From contig JBEKKT010000013.1 of assembly GCA_050010535.1 (NCBI GenBank), forward strand, positions 1 to 45,679: a stretch of 45,679 nucleotides of DNA. The letters are read 5' to 3'. The stretch is from JAJRAG01 sp050010535. Its GTDB lineage: Archaea; Thermoplasmatota; Thermoplasmata; Methanomassiliicoccales; JACIVX01. Positions within the stretch are counted from its first letter, which is position 1; each line of letters starts with the position of its first letter. Position numbers and translations under genes: made by a program. The notes under the pieces were generated by a model. It worked only from the letters and a program-made list of their open reading frames with translations, made no database searches and was not told the origin of the DNA. Shown here in pieces: positions 32,536 to 40,773 of the stretch.

Positions 32536-33452
32536 ACTCTCTTTGTTCTTATCTCATCGAGGAGTTCGCAGGCCATACATCTCTCCTTAGGCGTAGGTTC
32601 GCCGCAGGGGCACAGGTTCAAAGAGGCGGGCGGGTAGAGATTCCTCAACATCGGGAGGATGGCATCGTAACTCGCCAGAATTGAGTGCTTCGTGCCGGGG
32701 CTGCGGCTTTCCATGGTGTCGATCAGTTCCCTGTACTCATTTCTGAGCGCTTCGTCTGCATAGGGGCAGATTTCATCGGAGAAGGGTATTCTCCGCAACA
32801 TCGCGTAGAGATACACCTCCTTCTCCGGGATTCTGCGCAGGGGCTGGATCCTCGGGATGAGGCCGGGCTGCACCTTCTTGTGTGGTCCCAGCCTCGCCAA
32901 CCGCTCGACGTCCGCCCTTGTGAAGTTCATCATTATCGACTGGGCGGTGTCGTCCAGGTTCAAGCCGGTTGCGATGGCGTTCGCGCCAATCTCCCTGGCG
33001 ACCTTGTTCATGCACCTCCTCCGTAGGACTCCGCAGTAAGTGCACGGCGTCTTCTTTCCGACGCGTTTCGATATCGCGTCCATTGTGATTTGTAACTCGT
33101 CTTCGAAAGATATGATATGATGCTGGACCCCGAGGCTTTTCGTCAATATTTCAGCTTTCTCTAGAGTCAGTGGTCTGTACTTCTTGATGCCCTCATCGAC
33201 GGTAATCGCGCTCAGTTTGACGTATGGTCTGGGGTTCAGAATATCGGCGAGTATTGCAAGCGTGACAGAACTGTCCTTCCCACCGGATAGTGCAACAGTG
33301 ATGTGGGTCTTTCCGTTGAGATCGATCTGCCGTCTGATTTCCGTCTTGACCCTCTTCTCTACGTATTCCCGGAAATGGTCTTGACAAAGGTGACGGCCGT
33401 TGTAGCGCATGTACGTCACCGCATCTATGTCACACTTGCTGCACTTGACCAC
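32484..33452 (-). CDS. ncsA: tRNA 2-thiolation protein (NcsA/CTU1 family, TtcA-like)
   Basis: PP-loop ATPase that adenylates and thiolates uridine 34 of tRNA, 322 residues. The N-terminal zinc finger uses Cys4, Cys7, Cys23 and His26. The PP-loop SGGKDS is at 56-61. The Cys-containing motif TPCTYCGVLRRRC in the middle would bind the Fe-S cluster or catalytic sulfur, and a C-terminal zinc site is seen in LCPCGEPTPKERCMAC. The start is GTG at 33450-33452, with a TATA box 26 bp upstream, so the mRNA is probably leaderless. The sulfur donor may be a ubiquitin-like SAMP protein as in other archaea; none is visible here. Confidence 0.93.
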   Translation of the reverse strand: MVKCSKCDIDAVTYMRYNGRHLCQDHFREYVEKRVKTEIRRQIDLNGKTHITVALSGGKDSSVTLAILADILNPRPYVKLSAITVDEGIKKYRPLTLEKAEILTKSLGVQHHIISFEDELQITMDAISKRVGKKTPCTYCGVLRRRCMNKVAREIGANAIATGLNLDDTAQSIMMNFTRADVERLARLGPHKKVQPGLIPRIQPLRRIPEKEVYLYAMLRRIPFSDEICPYADEALRNEYRELIDTMESRSPGTKHSILASYDAILPMLRNLYPPASLNLCPCGEPTPKERCMACELLDEIRTKRVQKNSRYSYASSPSPRQ

Positions 33453-33473
33453 AACGTGTGAGACCCTATTCCC

Positions 33474-33482
33474 GATTAAAAC
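33474..33482 (-). promoter_or_regulatory. TATA box for ncsA
   Basis: On the minus strand this reads GTTTTAATC, centred about 26 bp upstream of the GTG start at 33452. Confidence 0.5.
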
Positions 33483-33634
33483 GTTTCGGGAAGAGGACTG
33501 GGACCGGGCGCATCTTCTGGTTCGGTATGTGCCCGCCTTGATTGTCGTTGCTCGTGTCCTCGATGTTGTCCATTTCCAGCGCGCCCTACGAAAAGTATTT
33601 TCACCATGAAACCGCTAGAGCCGTTTGAACTTGC

Positions 33635-34603
33635 ATGAATGAGATATGGATAGAGAAATACCGACCGAAGGCTCTCAAGGACATTGTCGGTCAGAAAGAG
33701 ATCATCGACCGTCTTCAGTCGTATGCCCGGTCGGGGAACCTCCCTCACCTTCTGTTCGCCGGACCCGCGGGAACCGGGAAAACGACATCTGCATTGGCTT
33801 TGGCTCGCGAGTTGTTTGGAGAGGGTTGGCAGCAGAACTTCATCGAACTCAACGCTTCCGACGAGAGGGGCATAGATGTCGTCAGGGGCAAGATCAAGGA
33901 GTTCGCCAGAACATCGCCGATTGGCGGCTCCAGCTTCAAGATAATATTCCTCGACGAGGCGGACGCTCTCACTTCGGACGCCCAAGCAGCACTGAGAAGG
34001 ACGATGGAACGATATAGTAGGACCTGCAGGTTTATATTGTCCTGCAACTACTCGTCCAAGATAATCGAGCCAATCCAGTCGAGATGCGCCGTTTTCAGAT
34101 TCAGGCCATTGAGAGCCGAGGATGTGCGGAAGGCTCTGAAAGGCATATCTTCTAAGGAGGGCCTGAGGATATCCGACGATGCCATGGAGGCGCTTATTCA
34201 CATAGCCCAAGGGGACCTCAGGAAATCGATAAACTCTCTGCAGGTCGCTGCGACTTTGGACCAGGAAATCACGGTCGATGTCGTATATCAGACGACCGGG
34301 ACTGCGAGGCCGAACGAGGTCAAGGCGATGCTCGAGACCGCTCTAGCAGGGGATTTCATGGAGGCGAGGAACATGTTGGATGAAATAATGATAAATTACG
34401 GTCTGTCCGGCGAGGACATAGTGAAGCAGATTCACAAATCCTTCTTCGACCTCAAGATTCCCGACGTCGAGAAGGTCAAGTTGATCGACAAGACCGGCGA
34501 AGTGGAATTCAGAATCGTGGAAGGGAGCAATGAGCGGATACAACTTGAATCGCTGCTGGCATATCTGGTCATCGTCGGGGGATCCAAGAAACGGGAGTCC
34601 TAG
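33635..34603 (+). CDS. rfcS: Replication factor C small subunit
   Basis: Clamp-loader ATPase that opens and loads PCNA on primed DNA, 322 residues. It begins IWIEKYRPKAL, the typical RFC box II. Walker A is GPAGTGKTT (43-51), Walker B is IIFLDEAD, and the arginine-finger motif is SRC in PIQSRCAVFRF. The length matches archaeal RfcS with no intein. The large subunit RfcL is not in the window. It is divergent from ncsA, and its stop is followed closely by the L40e promoter. Confidence 0.97.
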   Translation: MNEIWIEKYRPKALKDIVGQKEIIDRLQSYARSGNLPHLLFAGPAGTGKTTSALALARELFGEGWQQNFIELNASDERGIDVVRGKIKEFARTSPIGGSSFKIIFLDEADALTSDAQAALRRTMERYSRTCRFILSCNYSSKIIEPIQSRCAVFRFRPLRAEDVRKALKGISSKEGLRISDDAMEALIHIAQGDLRKSINSLQVAATLDQEITVDVVYQTTGTARPNEVKAMLETALAGDFMEARNMLDEIMINYGLSGEDIVKQIHKSFFDLKIPDVEKVKLIDKTGEVEFRIVEGSNERIQLESLLAYLVIVGGSKKRES

Positions 34604-34660
34604 TCCTCGCTCACCAGCGGTTCCGAAGAAGTCAGATCTGCTTCTTCTGTTTCGGCAACG

Positions 34661-34669
34661 TATTTATAC
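34661..34669 (+). promoter_or_regulatory. TATA box for the L40e gene
   Basis: TATTTATAC is centred about 36 bp upstream of the ATG at 34701. A short leader carrying a G-rich SD-like stretch (GAGGGGCGG, 34685-34693) follows. Confidence 0.55.
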
Positions 34670-34700
34670 TCCGTTCATCTTCCCGAGGGGCGGAACTACC

Positions 34701-34850
34701 ATGGCGCGTTTCAAGGAAGCCGATGAAAGGATTCTCAACAAGAAGATCTGCATGAAATGCTACGCGAGAAATGCTCCGAGAGCGACGCGCTGCAGGAGAT
34801 GTGGATATGACCACCTCCGGCCGAAGGCCAAGGAGAGCAGGAAGACTTAG
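34701..34850 (+). CDS. rpl40e: Large ribosomal subunit protein eL40 (L40e)
   Basis: Small basic zinc-finger protein of 49 residues in the large ribosomal subunit. The zinc ligands are the pairs CMKC and CRRC, separated by ten residues (YARNAPRATR). Length and sequence match archaeal L40e; in eukaryotes the same protein is fused to ubiquitin. The start at 34701 (MARFKEADER) is the family start. It has its own promoter and stands alone, with a 215-bp gap behind it in which I see no gene, only a TATA-like TTTTTAAC near 34990 for the next gene. Confidence 0.96.
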   Translation: MARFKEADERILNKKICMKCYARNAPRATRCRRCGYDHLRPKAKESRKT

Positions 34851-35065
34851 GCTCCTCGTGCACGGGCTTGCTGTGGATTCCACCTTTTGGACAGATCCTT
34901 CCGAGCGCAGTTCTTCGGGGCAAGACCATCACTTCACATTGATTCGTCCAGTGGCAGGCTGTATCAGAAAGGCGAGTCGAGGGAGATAGGTTTTTAACAT
35001 TCTCGTAGCATGTCATTCCCACAGCGTAATGAGATCGAACCAGAATCCACTTCGGAGGCAATCGC

Positions 35066-36043
35066 TTGAGCAAGGTCCTGATCGTCGATGATAACGCAGC
35101 AGTTCTCGACGTCGTTTCCGAAATCGTCTCTTCTGCCGGATTCACGCCTATCATCGCATCGGGCGGCAAGGAATGCCTGGAGAAGATCAACTCGGAGCTT
35201 CCTGACCTCATACTTCTCGACATTAACATGCCCGACATCGATGGCTGGAGCATACTGAGGGAACTCAAGGAGAAGGGTCTGACCGACAAGATCAAGGTGA
35301 TGATGCTCACCGCGACCACGGATATCGGGACGGATATCTTCGGCCTCCAGGACGTCGTATCCGGGTATATTCGTAAACCCTTCAACAACAGTGAACTCGC
35401 CGACAGGCTGAAGGCGGTCCTCGAGCAGCCGTCAGAGACGCTTTTGACAGTCAAAGAGAAGGAGCCAAGTGGCCTCGCGAAGCTCTTCAAGTGGGGTAAG
35501 CCTGGTGGAACAACCACGGAAGGAATGGAAAGGGCGATGAAGTCCGCGAAGAGGTACGAGCTTCGCAGAGGGTTCGGCTACATCGTGAAGGAGCAGAAGC
35601 CGAAGAAGTCCTTTGAGATCTTCGTAGACCAAGCCACTCATAAGATCCAGGGGCTGTGCATCACGAGGCAGCATCCGGACATCATCAGGAAAGAATGGGG
35701 CCTTGAGAAGACTCCGATCATCTGGCTGAGCAACCAGCTAGGCAAAGTGTATGTAAACCCAACGAATATAGGGATCCTGACCGACACAATCACTCGCTTC
35801 GTCGAGAAGAGCGGGGACAGCATCGTCCTGATTGACGGTGTCGAGTTTCTCATGGTCAATAACGACTTCACGAAAGTGCTCAGAATGATCCATCATATCA
35901 CCGAGGCGGTGATGGAATACAAATCGAGGCTGTTGGTATCCGTGGACCCGCGGGCCCTGGACACGAGAGAGATGGCCCTGATCGAGCGCAATATGGAGAT
36001 CATCGATGCGATGGAACCCTCCCCCTCGAAACCTATTATGTAA
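35066..36043 (+). CDS. Receiver domain-DUF835 fusion (archaeal response regulator)
   Basis: 325 residues. The N-terminal receiver domain (1-120) has the acidic pair Asp8/Asp9 (LIVDDN), the phosphorylation site Asp52 (LLDINMPD), a Thr near residue 82 (MLTATT) and the Lys in YIRKPF. After a linker the C-terminal region is a DUF835 domain, including SIVLIDGVEFLMVNNDF and LLVSVDPRALDTREM; it is common in Thermoplasmatota and Thermococcales signalling proteins. It has no DNA-binding domain, so output is probably by protein contact. No histidine kinase lies nearby. The start is TTG at 35066, supported by the SD CGGAGG 7 bases upstream. Confidence 0.9.
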   Translation: MSKVLIVDDNAAVLDVVSEIVSSAGFTPIIASGGKECLEKINSELPDLILLDINMPDIDGWSILRELKEKGLTDKIKVMMLTATTDIGTDIFGLQDVVSGYIRKPFNNSELADRLKAVLEQPSETLLTVKEKEPSGLAKLFKWGKPGGTTTEGMERAMKSAKRYELRRGFGYIVKEQKPKKSFEIFVDQATHKIQGLCITRQHPDIIRKEWGLEKTPIIWLSNQLGKVYVNPTNIGILTDTITRFVEKSGDSIVLIDGVEFLMVNNDFTKVLRMIHHITEAVMEYKSRLLVSVDPRALDTREMALIERNMEIIDAMEPSPSKPIM

Positions 36044-36095
36044 TCGAACCCGATTATCCTGACCGTCGCGACGTTCGACTTGGGGTGAAGTTCTA

Positions 36096-37376
36096 GTGAG
36101 AGATTCCAGGATAGTGAAGGTATGGGCTCGAGAGGTTCTTGACTCAAGGGGGAATCCAACGGTCGAGGCGGAAGTACACACGACCTCGATCACCGCTACG
36201 GGAATAGCGCCCTCAGGTGCCTCCACCGGCACGCACGAAGCCCTTGAGCTGAGGGATGGAGGGAAGCGTTTTGGCGGGAAGGGCGTGCTAAATGCCGTCG
36301 AGAACATCCGGAAGGTCATTGGGCCTAGGCTTGAAAGTATGGACGTCACGTGTCAGAGAGACCTCGACAGAGCGATGATCGAACTGGACGGCACGCCGAA
36401 CAAGTCGAGGCTCGGTGGAAATGCGATCACAGCTGTGTCGCTGGCTTGCGCCAGGGCGGGTTCGATGTGTACTGACTTGTCCCTTCACGAGTACCTAAGG
36501 AAAGGAAGTAATGTCCTCCCCGTTCCGATGATGAACATCATCAACGGCGGGAAGCATGCTGGCAGCAATCTGAGGATTCAGGAATTCATGGTTGTCCCCG
36601 CTGGCGCAAAATCATTCGCGGAAGCCTACAGGATCGGGTCTGAGGTGTACCAGACTTTGAAAGGCATACTGAAGAAGTCCCACGGCGTCGGAGCGATCAA
36701 CGTCGGGGACGAGGGCGGCTTTGCACCGCCAATCGATACCACCCGGGAGGCCCTAGACGCAATCGAAAAGGCTATTCGCTCCGCGGGCTACAACCCAGGG
36801 AAGGACGTGTTCATGGCGCTTGATTCGGCCGCGAGTGAGTTCTATTCGGACGGCCGGTATGAGATAGACGGCGAGAAGCTAGGTGCCGAGGAGTTGATCG
36901 ATTTCTACGAGAGTCTTGTGGCAGAGTACCCGATCGTTAGTTTCGAGGACCCACTTGAGGAGGATTCGTTCAGCGAAGCGGCTCTGATGACGAAGCGTCT
37001 TGGGAACAGAGTGCAGATCGTCGGGGATGATCTGTTTGTCACGAACGTGGAAAGGGTCAGGAAGGGTGTGCTCATGGGAGCAGCGAACGCAATGCTGCTC
37101 AAGGTCAACCAGGTAGGTACGGTTACCGAATCTTTCGAAGCGGCGGACTTCTCGTTTGAGTCGGACTACAACGTAGTCGTCAGTCACCGTTCTGGTGAGA
37201 CTGAAGACACGTCTATTTCGGACATCGCTATCGCCCTCGGCTGCGGCCAAATCAAATCGGGAGCGCCTGCGAGGACAGAGAGGACGGCCAAGTACAACAG
37301 ATTAGTCAGGATGGAGGAATCCCTTGGCTCGAAGGCCAGATTCGGGGGATTGGCGACATACAGGAGAAATGCTTGA
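36096..37376 (+). CDS. eno: Enolase
   Basis: Interconverts 2-phosphoglycerate and phosphoenolpyruvate, 426 residues. Seen are the N-terminal VLDSRGNPTVEAEV, the substrate loop GAS-TGTHEA, metal-ligand regions MALDSAASEF, SFEDPLEEDS and IVGDDLFVTN, the catalytic Lys in LLKVNQVGTVTE and the loop SHRSGETED. The start is GTG at 36096, just after the DUF835 gene; all residues expected at the family N-terminus are present from there. It may be co-transcribed with that regulator (52-bp gap). The enzyme is complete. Confidence 0.97.
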   Translation: MRDSRIVKVWAREVLDSRGNPTVEAEVHTTSITATGIAPSGASTGTHEALELRDGGKRFGGKGVLNAVENIRKVIGPRLESMDVTCQRDLDRAMIELDGTPNKSRLGGNAITAVSLACARAGSMCTDLSLHEYLRKGSNVLPVPMMNIINGGKHAGSNLRIQEFMVVPAGAKSFAEAYRIGSEVYQTLKGILKKSHGVGAINVGDEGGFAPPIDTTREALDAIEKAIRSAGYNPGKDVFMALDSAASEFYSDGRYEIDGEKLGAEELIDFYESLVAEYPIVSFEDPLEEDSFSEAALMTKRLGNRVQIVGDDLFVTNVERVRKGVLMGAANAMLLKVNQVGTVTESFEAADFSFESDYNVVVSHRSGETEDTSISDIAIALGCGQIKSGAPARTERTAKYNRLVRMEESLGSKARFGGLATYRRNA

Positions 37377-37544
37377 CACTCTGTAGACGATTGCCAAATG
37401 CATCGCGATGACAAAGAAGGCAAACGGACAGAGGGGAGCTCACGCCGAAAGAGCTGAGGTCAAATGTCTTAAGCCAGCTGGAGTAGATCGAACTCGAACC
37501 GATATGATTCGCGTGACAATCTATCGATCGGATGGTGGTTGACG

Positions 37545-37982
37545 ATGAATACTGGAGACTTCAAAATAAGAATCGAACTTGTCGAAAACTACAAGCTAAG
37601 GCTCAGTTTCAACTCCGACAAGATCGAGGACATCTTCGTGGACGAGCCGGAACCACTTGGAAGCGGCGAGTATCCCAACGCGTGCAGACTCCTAGCCGGT
37701 GCTGTCGGGAGTTGTCTTTGTGCGAGCCTCGCCTTCTGTTTGAGGAAGTCAAGAGAAAACGTTGCCTCGATATCTGCAGAAGTGTTCACGACGCTTGAAA
37801 GGAATGAGCGCGGAAGGCTGCGGGTGACTTCAATTGCCGTCAGTCTTTACCCTCAGGTCGATGATCCGGCGAAGCTGGAGCGATGCAGAGGCATTTTCGA
37901 GGACTTCTGCATCGTCACGCAGAGTGTCCGTCAGGGGATAAATGTAAAGGTCGACGTCAGGTCTCCCGTTTTGTCTTCATGA
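37545..37982 (+). CDS. OsmC/Ohr family protein
   Basis: 145 residues of the OsmC superfamily, thiol-dependent peroxidases that act on organic hydroperoxides. The helix GSCLCASLAFCLRKS contains the first reactive Cys region, and DFCIVTQSVRQGINVKVDV holds the second conserved Cys and the typical C-terminal strand. GGTGG lies 6 bases before the ATG at 37545; a TTG two codons earlier is the alternative. The 3' end overlaps the convergent nucleotidyltransferase gene by 26 bases. Together with the flavodiiron protein it suggests exposure to oxidants. The 168-bp gap before it holds only a doubtful 44-codon frame. Confidence 0.88.
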   Translation: MNTGDFKIRIELVENYKLRLSFNSDKIEDIFVDEPEPLGSGEYPNACRLLAGAVGSCLCASLAFCLRKSRENVASISAEVFTTLERNERGRLRVTSIAVSLYPQVDDPAKLERCRGIFEDFCIVTQSVRQGINVKVDVRSPVLSS

Positions 37983-38418
37983 GGTAGTGGTTCAGGTTTG
38001 AGCGCCAATCCCTATCATCAAGGCTCCATATCTTCAGGCACAGGTCAAGCCGTCTTGAAAGATCTCTCTGGAATTCTTCAACGGACGGGCAGATAGTGAG
38101 GTCAACCGTCCTCTCAGCGTTTCGTTTCAAACGACCCCTAAGCTTCGAGGGAGACTTGCTCAGTTCCCACATCTTCCATTGTCTGTCACCTCTCTTTCCA
38201 AGGGTTTCGTACTTCTTCGCGGTCTCCTCAGAGTCGTAGACGAGCAATAGGTCGACGTCACTTGGATCATTCTTTCCTTTGATGAAACTTCCGAATATAT
38301 AGACCTCCTTTATGTGCATCGGGAGATCCTGGGTCTCTATCTCTCTCATCAGTCTCTCGAGTTTCTTATAGAGCCAAAGCCACCTGCCGTACCGGAAGGC
38401 ATTCGCGGTCCGAGGCAT
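37957..38418 (-). CDS. Nucleotidyltransferase-domain protein (Pol beta superfamily)
   Basis: 153 residues with the minimal nucleotidyltransferase signature GSFIKGKNDPSDVDLLL: Gly43-Ser44 and the metal-binding Asp54 and Asp56. The family includes MNT antitoxins, which pair with HEPN toxins, and aminoglycoside nucleotidyltransferase relatives. No HEPN gene is adjacent, so a toxin-antitoxin role is not supported. A TATA-like TTATTTCT (minus strand, 38443-38449) about 28 bp upstream suggests a leaderless mRNA. It converges and overlaps with the OsmC gene. Confidence 0.8.
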   Translation of the reverse strand: MPRTANAFRYGRWLWLYKKLERLMREIETQDLPMHIKEVYIFGSFIKGKNDPSDVDLLLVYDSEETAKKYETLGKRGDRQWKMWELSKSPSKLRGRLKRNAERTVDLTICPSVEEFQRDLSRRLDLCLKIWSLDDRDWRSNLNHYLMKTKRET

Positions 38419-38581
38419 GATCTGATATCAGGTCGGACCGCAGAAATAACTCTTTTTGTACGACCTTTTCTCTGGGTCTGAACCGATTGCCTCGTACGGA
38501 GCGGGTCGTTGTGCGGGTCCTATCGGTGGCTGGGAATGTGCTTGCCCCAGCTGGCTGAGTTTCTGAACAACAGTAACGGAA

Positions 38582-38590
38582 ATACTTATT
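38582..38590 (+). promoter_or_regulatory. TATA box for the Lrp gene
   Basis: ATACTTATT is centred about 29 bp upstream of the ATG at 38615, fitting a leaderless mRNA. Confidence 0.5.
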
Positions 38591-38614
38591 GTCAGTCCCA
38601 TCAATCATGATGAG

Positions 38615-39058
38615 ATGATCGACGATAAGGACCTCGCGATACTGAGGGAGCTCGAGATGGATGCCAGCAGGAGCACAATGGCGATCGCAAAGGCGCTGAG
38701 CATGCCTCGCGCGACGGTCCACGAGAGGATCAGGAAGATGCGGGAGAAGGGGATCATCCGCGGATTCACCGTGATTCCGGACCACTCGAAATTGGGTGAA
38801 CCCATATCCGCATTCATCCTTGTCTCTTTTCTGCCGAACAGTTCTATCTCCCAAAGAGAGCTGGCCAAGAAGATATCGGAGTTGAATGGAGTGCGGGAAG
38901 TTCACTTGATTTCCGGCGAGTACGACATACTACTGAAGGTCAGAGGTAGGTCGATGGAGGACATCGGTTCGTTGGTGATCGACAGACTCAGGAAGATCGA
39001 GGGCGTAGGCAGGACGATTACGTGCGCTTCGTTCGCCACAGTCAAGGATGAGCCCTGA
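38615..39058 (+). CDS. Lrp/AsnC family transcription regulator
   Basis: 147 residues. The N-terminal winged helix-turn-helix (DKDLAILRELEMDASRSTMA, then IAKALSMPRATVHERIRKM) is followed by GIIRGFTVIPDHSKLG and a C-terminal RAM/ligand-binding domain ending in VEGVGRT-like sequence, with the Gly-rich turn in LISGEYDILLKV. Archaeal Lrp proteins sense amino acids and can activate or repress. Its targets are unknown, but the catabolic CoA cluster begins about 280 bp downstream. It is preceded by its own promoter. Confidence 0.93.
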   Translation: MIDDKDLAILRELEMDASRSTMAIAKALSMPRATVHERIRKMREKGIIRGFTVIPDHSKLGEPISAFILVSFLPNSSISQRELAKKISELNGVREVHLISGEYDILLKVRGRSMEDIGSLVIDRLRKIEGVGRTITCASFATVKDEP

Positions 39059-39216
39059 TATCGCTTCATAGGGGAGATCGAAGTGTATCAGAATACCCAT
39101 GAGAAAAAGGAGAAAAGAATTAAATTATATTAATGGTAGAATAGATTGTTTTCTCCCGCATTTTTCATTGACTGGTACCGTGCGATATTTGCCATGACTT
39201 CAGACCGTTTAGGAAA

Positions 39217-39337
39217 CCTTTAAGTCTTTACTCCGGATAATGTATTTCACCCGCGGAAACGCGAGTCGGGGCCAGTTCTACCAGCGTGTGAAAAGAGGTC
39301 GCAATCTAGACTGGTTGGCACGTCCATAGGGGGGAGA
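39217..39337 (+). ncRNA. Possible structured 5' leader or small RNA
   Basis: The 282-bp region after the Lrp gene is AT-rich at first (39100-39180). It then has a TATA-like CCTTTAAGTC (about 39217-39226) followed by self-complementary sequence. A perfect CGCG-GAAA-CGCG hairpin with a GNRA loop lies at 39252-39263. CCAGT (39272-39276) can pair with ACTGG (39310-39314) around an inner GCG/CGC pairing. A very strong SD (GGGGGGAGAT, about 39328-39337) then precedes the ATG at 39341. It could be a riboswitch-like leader or an independent RNA; it matches no family I know. Low confidence. Confidence 0.3.
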
Positions 39338-39340
39338 TAG

Positions 39341-39715
39341 ATGGAAGTGGATCATAGAATAGCGAATGCCACGTCCGGCGCATCCCTCGCGCCAAGGACA
39401 GAGATGCATCACGTCGGACACGTAGACTCGATATTGGTGCCGCACTTCGACAAGGCGACGCGTCTCATCTCTCAGCCCAAAAGCTCTTCAAACTGTTTCT
39501 CAACTCGGGGTGAGGTGATGTTCGGTCTGTATACGAAAAGCAAGGCGTTGTGCTCGTGTGGGGAAATCGCCGAGATGGATTCTTCTGTCGTAAAACTGAA
39601 GCGCAGACTCGATAAGGATATCGAGTGCAGGATGTGCAGGAACCGAAGGATTGCCAAGGAGTTCGAAGCATTGGAGATGCATTTCTCGGGCCAGGGCGAG
39701 GAAGCGGATTCATAG
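39341..39715 (+). CDS. Small hypothetical protein with CxC...CxxC zinc site
   Basis: 124 residues from the ATG at 39341, which has an exceptionally strong SD (GGGGGGAGAT). I do not recognise the family. The C-terminal half is the convincing part: KALCSCGEIAEMD, a basic helix (VVKLKRRLDKD) and ECRMCRNRRIAKEFEALEM form a Cys-x-Cys ... Cys-x2-Cys zinc-binding motif with Arg-rich flanks, which could bind nucleic acid. A shorter start at 39518 (GAGGTG immediately upstream) would give 65 residues containing just this part. It lies between the Lrp regulator and the CoA-transferase genes on the same strand. Confidence 0.5.
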   Translation: MEVDHRIANATSGASLAPRTEMHHVGHVDSILVPHFDKATRLISQPKSSSNCFSTRGEVMFGLYTKSKALCSCGEIAEMDSSVVKLKRRLDKDIECRMCRNRRIAKEFEALEMHFSGQGEEADS

Positions 39716-39787
39716 CTCTCCTCGTTTCCGCCTCTGCGCATGGAATTTCAGAATTACCTCATTTGGGTGTGATATTTGAAGGAAACC

Positions 39788-39795
39788 TATTTAAC
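39788..39795 (+). promoter_or_regulatory. TATA box for the CoA cluster
   Basis: TATTTAAC here predicts transcription from about 39818. This gives a 23-base leader with GCGGAG before the ATG at 39841, and argues against the in-frame ATGs at 39625 and 39805. Confidence 0.55.
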
Positions 39796-39840
39796 CGTCC
39801 ATACATGCTTCAAATTCAATTAACCTGCGGAGCGTGTTAC

Positions 39841-40773
39841 ATGGGAGTCTACACGGACCGTAACAAACTAATGATGATGGAGAAGGCGGCCTCCTTGATC
39901 AAGGATGGGGACATGGTCGCCGTCGGTGGCGGCCTATGCATGAGGGAGCCGATTGCCTTGCTTCGAGAACTCATGAAGCAGAGGAGGAGCGGTCTCCATC
40001 TCGTCGGCACAGCTCATGGTTTTGACGTCGATTTCGCGTGCGGTGGCGGGATAGCGGGTGCGGTGCAAGAGACGCACGTCAGTTTCGAACAGGACTTCGG
40101 GCTCGCCCCGAACTACAGAAGGGCTTGCGAGACCGGCCAAGTGAAGATCAAAGAGAACTGCTGCAACACAATCATCATGCAGCTTCGTGCCAGCGAATTC
40201 GGAATCCCCTTTGTTCCGGTCCTGAGTATCAAGGGCAGCGACGAGATCAAGTTGCATCCCGAGTTCAAACCGATGGTGGATCCATTCACGGGAAAAAAGG
40301 TCGTGCTCGTCCCGGCTCTGTCCCCGGATGTTGCCATAATACATGTACAGAAAGCGGACATCCATGGCAACTTGAAGATCATGCCACCATACGTGGCGGA
40401 TGTCCTTTTCATAAGGGCCTCTAAGAAGGTCATCGTGACCGCGGAGGAAATTATCCCCGAGAAGCAGATGATTGACGAGGGGCCGACGATCCCATACTAC
40501 GAGACGACGGCTGTGGTCGAGGCGCCGTTTGGTGCCCATCCGACCAGCTGCTACCCATACTATGCCTATGACAGGGAGCACCTCTCTGAGTATATGAAAT
40601 CGGCCAAGGAGAGCGCGGAAGCATTCAAGGAGAAGTACCTCAACAAATACGTTTACGGCGTGAGGTCACCCGAAGAGTATTTGGAGAAGGTCGGTGGCAA
40701 GGCGAAGAGAGACCGGTTGGCCTCATGGAAGGAGGGCCGGGAACGCTGGATGGAGTTGTTCACATATGATTGA
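39841..40773 (+). CDS. CoA-transferase family I, subunit A (GctA/IpdA-like)
   Basis: 310 residues related to the alpha subunits of glutaconate and 3-oxoacid CoA-transferases. The glycine-rich CoA-binding region VAVGGGLCMREPIALLREL is near the start, HVQKADIHGNLKI matches the family H-x-x-x-A-D-x-x-G-N motif, and VVEAPFGAHPTSCYPYYAYD lies near the C-terminus. The start at 39841 is set by the TATA box at 39788-39795. The last 8 bases overlap subunit B, so the pair is surely translated together. The acyl substrate is unknown. The IpdAB relatives that cleave ring-opened steroid CoA compounds show that members of this fold need not be transferases. Confidence 0.88.
   Translation: MGVYTDRNKLMMMEKAASLIKDGDMVAVGGGLCMREPIALLRELMKQRRSGLHLVGTAHGFDVDFACGGGIAGAVQETHVSFEQDFGLAPNYRRACETGQVKIKENCCNTIIMQLRASEFGIPFVPVLSIKGSDEIKLHPEFKPMVDPFTGKKVVLVPALSPDVAIIHVQKADIHGNLKIMPPYVADVLFIRASKKVIVTAEEIIPEKQMIDEGPTIPYYETTAVVEAPFGAHPTSCYPYYAYDREHLSEYMKSAKESAEAFKEKYLNKYVYGVRSPEEYLEKVGGKAKRDRLASWKEGRERWMELFTYD

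Noticed and set aside
37440..37520. tRNA-like fragments (GATCGAACTCGAACC) between enolase and OsmC
   Set aside because: No acceptor stem, D arm or anticodon arm can be built around it.
37408..37542. A 44-codon frame before the OsmC gene (MTKKANGQRG...)
   Set aside because: No SD, no recognisable family, and it ends within the start region of OsmC. It could be a real small protein, but nothing positive supports it.
37957..38418. Toxin-antitoxin module based on the MNT-type nucleotidyltransferase
   Set aside because: No HEPN or other toxin-like gene lies next to it; the neighbours are OsmC and Lrp.
39625..39840. Longer N-terminus for CoA-transferase subunit A
   Set aside because: The extra 72 codons overlap the upstream small gene, lie partly upstream of the TATA box and show no family similarity.
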